From a virus, in IMG/VR virus record IMGVR_UViG_3300036884_000037, positions 1 to 32,553 of that record: 32,553 bases of DNA; one strand, written 5' to 3'. Numbering within the stretch: position 1 is the first letter of the stretch; each line of letters opens with the position of its first letter. The position numbers and the translations under genes are program-made. Positions 28,210-32,553 of this stretch are shown here, piece after piece. Under the pieces are notes generated by a model that ran no database searches, was not told where the DNA came from, and saw only the letters and a list, made by a program, of their open reading frames with translations.

Positions 28210-28565
28210 AAATAAAATGGCTTAAAAATCCAGAAGAACATGATTTTACAGCAGCGGGGGATTATCTACTTTTGATATATCCTCCTGCTGTTGTAGGACG
28301 TATTGTCCAACGATTGCATAACGCAGTTGAAACTGAGTTTAAGGCCAAAGATATATTCAGAGCGTCGGGACTATCCCTTTTGGGAATCAGTAATTCTCAT
28401 GTAGGTAAGAACATACGTAAGATAAAGGACGGCAAGGAGTTATCACCTATTTTATTGATTAGAGATAGTATACTGGGTCGGGTCATTATAGCTGATGGAT
28501 ATCACAGATTGTGCGCGGTATATGCAATAGATGAGGATGCAGAAATTCGATGTAGACTCATATAG
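28206..28565 (+). CDS. ParB/sulfiredoxin-fold protein
   Basis: A 119-residue protein starting at GTG that overlaps the PhoH stop (GTGA), with only a weak ribosome site, so coupling is likely. The second half (ELSPILLIRDSILGRVIIAD, GYHRLCAVYAID) is the ParB N-terminal/sulfiredoxin-like core, where ADGYHRL matches the GxxR-type nucleotide motif. Phage members may be nucleases or CTP-switch-like proteins. There is no DNA-binding helix pair, so it is not a full partition protein. Confidence 0.72.
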   Translation: MKIKWLKNPEEHDFTAAGDYLLLIYPPAVVGRIVQRLHNAVETEFKAKDIFRASGLSLLGISNSHVGKNIRKIKDGKELSPILLIRDSILGRVIIADGYHRLCAVYAIDEDAEIRCRLI

Positions 28566-28577
28566 AGGGGCGCTGAT

Positions 28578-28751
28578 ATGAACGTACATGAACAGATAAA
28601 TATAATGCGAAGAGCATATAGAGTTTTAATGTTCATGTGTGTAAATATGGGTCTACGTGAGGCACACGGCAAACTCAGTCAACTACACGACGAAATGCTC
28701 AGGGAAATCGAACGGAAACATAAGGACGATGTAGACTTGACAAATAAATGA
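28578..28751 (+). CDS. 57-residue helical hypothetical protein
   Basis: ATG at 28578 after GAGGGGCGCTGAT. MNVHEQINIMRRAYRVLMFM, then LREAHGKLSQLHDEMLREIE and a charged end. It is almost entirely helical. Its last codons contain the -35 of the promoter for the next gene. No family was recognised. Confidence 0.6.
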   Translation: MNVHEQINIMRRAYRVLMFMCVNMGLREAHGKLSQLHDEMLREIERKHKDDVDLTNK

Positions 28752-28766
28752 AAGTGTTGATACTAT
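28737..28766 (+). promoter_or_regulatory. Promoter whose start point coincides with the next ATG
   Basis: TTGACA (28737-28742), 18 bases, TACTAT (28761-28766). Transcription would begin near 28773, which is the ATG of the putative terminase gene, and no ribosome site precedes that ATG. Confidence 0.5.
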
Positions 28767-28772
28767 TGAGAT

Positions 28773-29300
28773 ATGACTAGAGAACTGTTAAGTATGTTCG
28801 AGGAAGAAGAATTTAATAACCTGGAGCCGGAGAAGCCCCCAGTTATTTCTTTGTCTGAGCAGCTCAAGGATGCGCTTACAGGGATAGAAGATGAGGTTAT
28901 AGATGCGTTGACAGTTCGAGATCAGACTCTAGGCGCATGGAACCCCAGGATGGTGTTTGATATTGCTCTTGGAGTAGAGGACGATGAAATTGTCAGGGGG
29001 CGTTATTTATTAGATGAAGACGAATATAGGATGATCCTACAACAGCCAGCCTTTAAAAAGGAAGTGGCTATTTTAGTTAAGGAAATAAGAGAATCAGGGG
29101 TATCGTTTGCGACTAAGGCAAAATTAATCGCAGAGGAAACTCTGACTGATATCTTTAATATTATAACCAGTACCCACGTTGCTGCCAAAGATCGGGTAAC
29201 AGCATGGACTAAGGTAGCAGAATTTGCAGGCTTGACACCCAAGGTTGAGAAAGGGGATAATGGTTTATCACATCAGGTAAACATCCAGATTAATTTATAG
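28773..29300 (+). CDS. Putative terminase small subunit
   Basis: A 175-residue acidic-to-neutral helical protein. The C-terminal part (KEIRESGVSFATKAKLIAEE, AAKDRVTAWTKVAEFAGLTP, ending NIQINL) has the layout of phage terminase small subunits that bind packaging sites: a helical pair, then a short beta end. The N-terminal acidic part (SMFEEEEFNNLEPEKP) is not typical. No large terminase gene is present in the window. There is no good ribosome site before the ATG, and a promoter lies directly upstream. Confidence 0.5.
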   Translation: MTRELLSMFEEEEFNNLEPEKPPVISLSEQLKDALTGIEDEVIDALTVRDQTLGAWNPRMVFDIALGVEDDEIVRGRYLLDEDEYRMILQQPAFKKEVAILVKEIRESGVSFATKAKLIAEETLTDIFNIITSTHVAAKDRVTAWTKVAEFAGLTPKVEKGDNGLSHQVNIQINL

Positions 29301-29311
29301 GAGAATATAAT

Positions 29312-29611
29312 ATGTCAGCAGCCGGAGATGTTTATCAAGCAGGAGTTGCCTCAGTTGCGCAAAATGCATACCTCAATTTGCAACCGGCAGCGGGGGCTGA
29401 AATCGTGGTTCATAATATTTTACATAGCACCGATGCCATTCTTGAATTCTATGATGGATCTACCGCAGTAACAGTTGACACAGTCATAGGTGCAGGGGCG
29501 TGGATGGGATGTTTCCTACATTGCACTAATGCGAAGTATTACAGGGTGAAGAACACGAACGCCTCGGCAAATAATATTTGTGCTGATGGTATGTATACCA
29601 AGGTCGCTTAG
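29312..29611 (+). CDS. Small phage structural protein
   Basis: A 99-residue beta-rich protein: SAAGDVYQAGVASVAQNAYL, LQPAAGAEIVVHNILHS, LEFYDGSTAVTVDTVIGAG. The QPAAGxEIVVHNI and FYDG motifs recur in small virion proteins placed next to tail or head-fibre genes in many phages. The exact location in the virion is unknown. ATAGGAGAATATAAT precedes the ATG. Confidence 0.7.
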   Translation: MSAAGDVYQAGVASVAQNAYLNLQPAAGAEIVVHNILHSTDAILEFYDGSTAVTVDTVIGAGAWMGCFLHCTNAKYYRVKNTNASANNICADGMYTKVA

Positions 29612-29613
29612 TC

Positions 29614-30708
29614 ATGGGCATTAAACTACTTAGTTCATTAAGCAAAACGGATCATGCCGGATTACAAAATTTGGTTTATGCATCTTCAGGGCATACAGGT
29701 TTTGCACCTAGCGATAATCCTACATTTACAACTGCGATTACATCGCCGTTATATAATTCCGTTGCTATTTCTCGTGGAGGAGTAGTTGATTATTCCAGTA
29801 CCTATATTGGGGGTTTAGCAGCAAGTTCAACGGGTACGAGTAAGGGGAATACCAGTCTTGGATACAATGCGTTGACGGTTGTGACCTCGGGAAGTTCAGC
29901 AACAGCGGTAGGATCAAATGCGTTGAGCGCACTTACAACGGGATTTTATAATACAGCAGTAGGAGAAAGTTCACAACTTAACTGCACAACTGGGGGATAT
30001 AATACTACTGTTGGCCGTGGTACAATGGTTAACAATACTACTGGGGCCAATAATATTGCCATTGGATACAATGCGCTGTACACCTCAAATGGAAACGGCG
30101 CGATTAGTGAATCAACTGCGAATGTGGCTATTGGATACGGGGCAATGGATGCGGCTACATCATCGTCATATTGTACATGCATAGGCACCGATGCCGGTGG
30201 AGCGATAACAACTGGGGTGAGTCATGTGGCGGTAGGGAACAACGCACTGGCAGCGATCACCACCGCGAGTACATGTACCGCAGTCGGGGCATTTGCACTA
30301 GGTTCTACTACTGCAATAGGAAACACGGGTATTGGGTTTGACGCCTTAGCGGATAATACAACTGGGACGTATAATACAGCACTCGGGGATCATGCTGGGT
30401 ATAACGCAGGGGTTGCACTTCAGACTATGAGTCATTGTGTATTCATTGGAGATAGTGCAAACAGCACTGCTAATGCAATTACAAATGCTATTGCCATTGG
30501 GTATCAGGCAGTTGTATCCGCAAGTAATCAAATATCAATTGGAAATACTAGCCATACGGCATTGATACTAAATGGGTTAACTAATGCATCGGCTCCAGCA
30601 AGTGCAGGAGCTACAGGTATCAAAGGCGAGGTTAGGGTAACGTCTACATATATATATGTGTGCATAGCTGCAAATACATGGGTTCGGGCAGCAATAGCGA
30701 CATGGTAG
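29614..30708 (+). CDS. Fibre protein with YadA-like head repeats
   Basis: A 364-residue virion fibre. From about residue 75 to 310 it is a chain of 14-16-residue units of the type NTALG-x4-GYNA or NTAVG...LTTG, like the left-handed beta-roll of trimeric autotransporter head domains, so a trimeric fibre shaft is expected. The C-terminal end (GIKGEVRVTSTYIYVCIAAN, TWVRAAIATW) is a common phage fibre tip. It starts two bases after the preceding stop with AAGG as weak ribosome site. It probably takes part in host recognition. Confidence 0.82.
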   Translation: MGIKLLSSLSKTDHAGLQNLVYASSGHTGFAPSDNPTFTTAITSPLYNSVAISRGGVVDYSSTYIGGLAASSTGTSKGNTSLGYNALTVVTSGSSATAVGSNALSALTTGFYNTAVGESSQLNCTTGGYNTTVGRGTMVNNTTGANNIAIGYNALYTSNGNGAISESTANVAIGYGAMDAATSSSYCTCIGTDAGGAITTGVSHVAVGNNALAAITTASTCTAVGAFALGSTTAIGNTGIGFDALADNTTGTYNTALGDHAGYNAGVALQTMSHCVFIGDSANSTANAITNAIAIGYQAVVSASNQISIGNTSHTALILNGLTNASAPASAGATGIKGEVRVTSTYIYVCIAANTWVRAAIATW

Positions 30709-30709
30709 G

Positions 30710-30738
30710 TTGACAAGTAAGACAAAAAGGCGTTAAAT
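30710..30738 (+). promoter_or_regulatory. Sigma70-type promoter for the next structural gene
   Basis: TTGACA (30710-30715), 17 bases, TTAAAT (30733-30738), then AAAAGGAGAAAAAATC and the ATG at 30771. It lies directly after the fibre stop. Confidence 0.55.
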
Positions 30739-30770
30739 AGTAATATCCAAAGGTAAAAGGAGAAAAAATC

Positions 30771-31199
30771 ATGGCTCTTGTTCTCGCAGATTTAGGTGCA
30801 AAAAGTATGCTGAAAGCATATTTTAATAATGTATGGGCCTCAGGTGGAAAAGACCTTACATTAAAATTATTTGCAACAAACGTAACCCCAACAGATGCTT
30901 CCACTGCGGGTTCATTTACAGAAGCGGCTGGTGGCGGATACGCTAGTAAGACTCTGACAAATGGTTCATGGACTGAGTCGAACAGCGGTGGTATTGAGCA
31001 AGCAGCGTATGCCCAGCAGACGTTTACATTTACTGGGGTGCTAACCACAAATACTGTTATTTATGGGTATTATATTATCGATGCTGACGGTGTTCTGGTT
31101 TATGCCGAACTTGCAGGGGCTCCATTTACTCCAGCAAATAATGGTGACACGTACAAAGTTACCCCAATTGTCCAGTTGAGCAAAGGCACACCAACCTAA
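30771..31199 (+). CDS. Phage structural protein, tail or capsid decoration type
   Basis: A 142-residue, mostly beta protein: MALVLADLGAKSMLKAYFNN, LTLKLFATNVTPTDASTAG, TVIYGYYIIDADGVLVYAEL. The opening and the GYYIIDADG segment recur in phage virion proteins of unknown place, often beside fibre genes. AAAAGGAGAAAAAATC precedes the ATG, and it has its own promoter and terminator, suggesting strong, separate expression as for an abundant virion part. Confidence 0.7.
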   Translation: MALVLADLGAKSMLKAYFNNVWASGGKDLTLKLFATNVTPTDASTAGSFTEAAGGGYASKTLTNGSWTESNSGGIEQAAYAQQTFTFTGVLTTNTVIYGYYIIDADGVLVYAELAGAPFTPANNGDTYKVTPIVQLSKGTPT

Positions 31200-31230
31200 T
31201 AAATAATTGGTACTTTTAACTAAGGGTGGA

Positions 31231-31265
31231 TAGCCTCCTTCGTGGGTTCGGAGGGGGCTATTTTT
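31231..31265 (+). terminator. Rho-independent terminator
   Basis: TAGCCTCCTTCG (31231-31242) pairs with CGGAGGGGGCTA (31249-31260) in a 12-bp stem with two G-T pairs and loop TGGGTT, followed by TTTTT (31261-31265). It closes the structural-gene transcript and precedes the next fibre ATG by 15 bases. Confidence 0.9.
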
Positions 31266-31279
31266 ATTGGGGATAAAGA

Positions 31280-32553
31280 ATGTCATATACCAATTATCGA
31301 ATTTTAATATCCGCAGGAAACGGATCAGGAACTTATACTTTATGTGAAGTCCAGATGCGTACTGCTGTAGGTGGCGCGGACCAATGCACAGGGGGAACCC
31401 CTACTGAGAGTGCGCATAGTGGCCCATATGCATGTGCTAATGCGTTCGATGATAACACAGGGACATTATGGGTTTGTACCGCAGTAGGTGGCGACTATAT
31501 TGGGTATGATATGGCTGCTGCTAATACGATTTTGGAGTATGTGCTCCAGGCTCGTACTGACGGATATTTAACCGATAGCCCAAAAGATTGGAAACTTCAA
31601 GGATATAACGGGAGTTCGTGGGTAGATCTCGACCAACGTGAGGCGAATAGCGATTGGGGCCTGGGTGAACTCAAGGTAAACACACTAGGGGTCCGTAGGT
31701 ATGAATTAGTATTTACTGCGGTAAACGGTGGGTCCAATATAGCCGTCGCCGAACTGCAAATGCATTCTGCTATTGGAGGGAGTACAATTTGCTCAGGTGG
31801 TATGCCACTCGCAAGTAACTCTCTTGGGGGAGCATACGCTGGGAGTATGGCCTTTGATGGTAACGCTGGTACAATGTGGAACCAGGGTTTTGCCAGTGGT
31901 TGCGTTTTAGGTTATACGTTTACAGATAATCCTAATGTACTTGAATATTCAATTGCCACGCGTAATGACGGATATACAGACAATGCTCCTAAAGATTGGA
32001 CCGTTCGATATACAGACGATGGGATGTCGTGGACCACTATTGATACCAGAACAAATCAAACAGGCTGGAGTGCTGGAGAGGTACGAACTTTTACAACCAA
32101 TTTAGGCTCGGCAACGTATTCTATATCTGGTTCAGGCGGTGGCATTGCTGCGGGTACTGGTTCAGCTTATGGAGAATCCGGAACACAGAGTTATTCTATA
32201 TCTGGATCAGCCGGTGGGGTAGGGGGTGGGTCGGCCACACTTTTAGGGTTTAATATTGCGCTACCTGGGTTGTCTGAGCAGGGTCGGTATTTTGCAAATA
32301 CATGTTTAGACGAAACTGGGCATTTTATACTCACAGTCTTGGATGAAATGGGGTATTACTGCAAACACATAGGAGTAGAAGGCCCCTCATATGCAATAGT
32401 CGGAGTCGCTGGTGGCCTTATTGGTGGTGCATCAGACATAATCAATGGAATAATTATTGATCCGAGCGGCGGCGGGGTAGGTGGCGGGGCGGCGGGATTC
32501 CTCCAGGCCGGATCGCTTATTGCTTTAGGCGGTGGAATAGGTGGCGGGGCGGC
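31280..32553 (+). CDS. Fibre or adhesin with two discoidin-like domains, C-terminus beyond window
   Basis: The frame from ATG at 31280 is open to the window edge (424 codons). Residues about 1-145 and 146-275 are two copies of an F5/8 type C (discoidin)-like fold: YRILISAGNGSG / YELVFTAVNGGS openings, CANAFDDNTGTLW / SMAFDGNAGTMW, EYVLQARTDGYLTDSPKDW / EYSIATRNDGYTDNAPKDW. A Gly/Ser-rich part follows (SYSISGSGGG, SYSISGSAGG), then a unique region and GGGVGGGAAG repeats. Discoidin domains often bind sugars, which suits receptor binding. The terminator upstream and GGGGATAAAG just before the ATG fit its start. Confidence 0.8.
   Translation, partial: MSYTNYRILISAGNGSGTYTLCEVQMRTAVGGADQCTGGTPTESAHSGPYACANAFDDNTGTLWVCTAVGGDYIGYDMAAANTILEYVLQARTDGYLTDSPKDWKLQGYNGSSWVDLDQREANSDWGLGELKVNTLGVRRYELVFTAVNGGSNIAVAELQMHSAIGGSTICSGGMPLASNSLGGAYAGSMAFDGNAGTMWNQGFASGCVLGYTFTDNPNVLEYSIATRNDGYTDNAPKDWTVRYTDDGMSWTTIDTRTNQTGWSAGEVRTFTTNLGSATYSISGSGGGIAAGTGSAYGESGTQSYSISGSAGGVGGGSATLLGFNIALPGLSEQGRYFANTCLDETGHFILTVLDEMGYYCKHIGVEGPSYAIVGVAGGLIGGASDIINGIIIDPSGGGVGGGAAGFLQAGSLIALGGGIGGGA

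Overview
This window is part of a tailed double-stranded DNA bacteriophage genome (Caudoviricetes-like). It has no housekeeping genes. It has densely packed, overlapping small genes with strong AGGAG-type ribosome binding sites, a replication and recombination set on one strand, and virion genes on the other. The host cannot be named from the sequence. The many TTGACA-type promoters and Shine-Dalgarno sites indicate a bacterial host. TAA, TGA and TAG all serve as stops, so standard code 11 applies.

Leftward arm (1-26487, minus strand, read from right to left). About seventy genes run in one direction, mostly joined by ATGA, TAATG or short overlaps. Recognisable functions, in order of transcription, are: a papain-fold cysteine peptidase-like protein (23438-24043), an Imm5-like protein with an Ala-rich tail (21883-22365), a phosphoribosyltransferase (21182-21865), a pentapeptide-repeat protein (19902-20279), HTH proteins (18295-18864, 14936-15469, 3474-3740) and a ClpX-type AAA+ unfoldase (16265-17392). 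These are followed by a family A DNA polymerase split into two genes (13185-14276 and 11732-12724), a RecB/Cas4-like nuclease (9213-10388), a VRR-NUC nuclease (8439-8777), an SNF2-like helicase (5722-7275), a probable ssDNA-binding protein (3797-4825), a primase-polymerase/helicase (561-3410) and a nucleoside 2-deoxyribosyltransferase-like protein (172-564). Between them lie many Cys-rich putative zinc mini-proteins and single-span membrane micropeptides of 18-60 residues.

Intergenic islands. The stretch 24044-25178 has no convincing gene. It carries a leftward promoter, eight copies of a 15-16 bp motif arranged as nested inverted pairs, and a perfect 16-bp inverted repeat. The stretch 26488-26841 is the divergent control region between the two arms, with back-to-back promoters and a G-run tract.

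Rightward arm (26842-32553, plus strand). It holds a PIN-PhoH protein, a ParB-like protein, a small helical protein, a probable small terminase subunit, and then virion proteins: a small structural protein, a fibre with YadA-like head repeats, another structural protein, a strong terminator, and a long fibre with two discoidin-like domains that runs off the window.

Most notable are the polymerase, split inside what looks like a four-cysteine zinc finger with two unrelated genes between the halves; a phage ClpX that keeps the ClpP-docking loop but lacks the zinc-binding domain and the RKH loop; the nested inverted-repeat island; and a zinc-ribbon gene cut by an in-frame amber codon.
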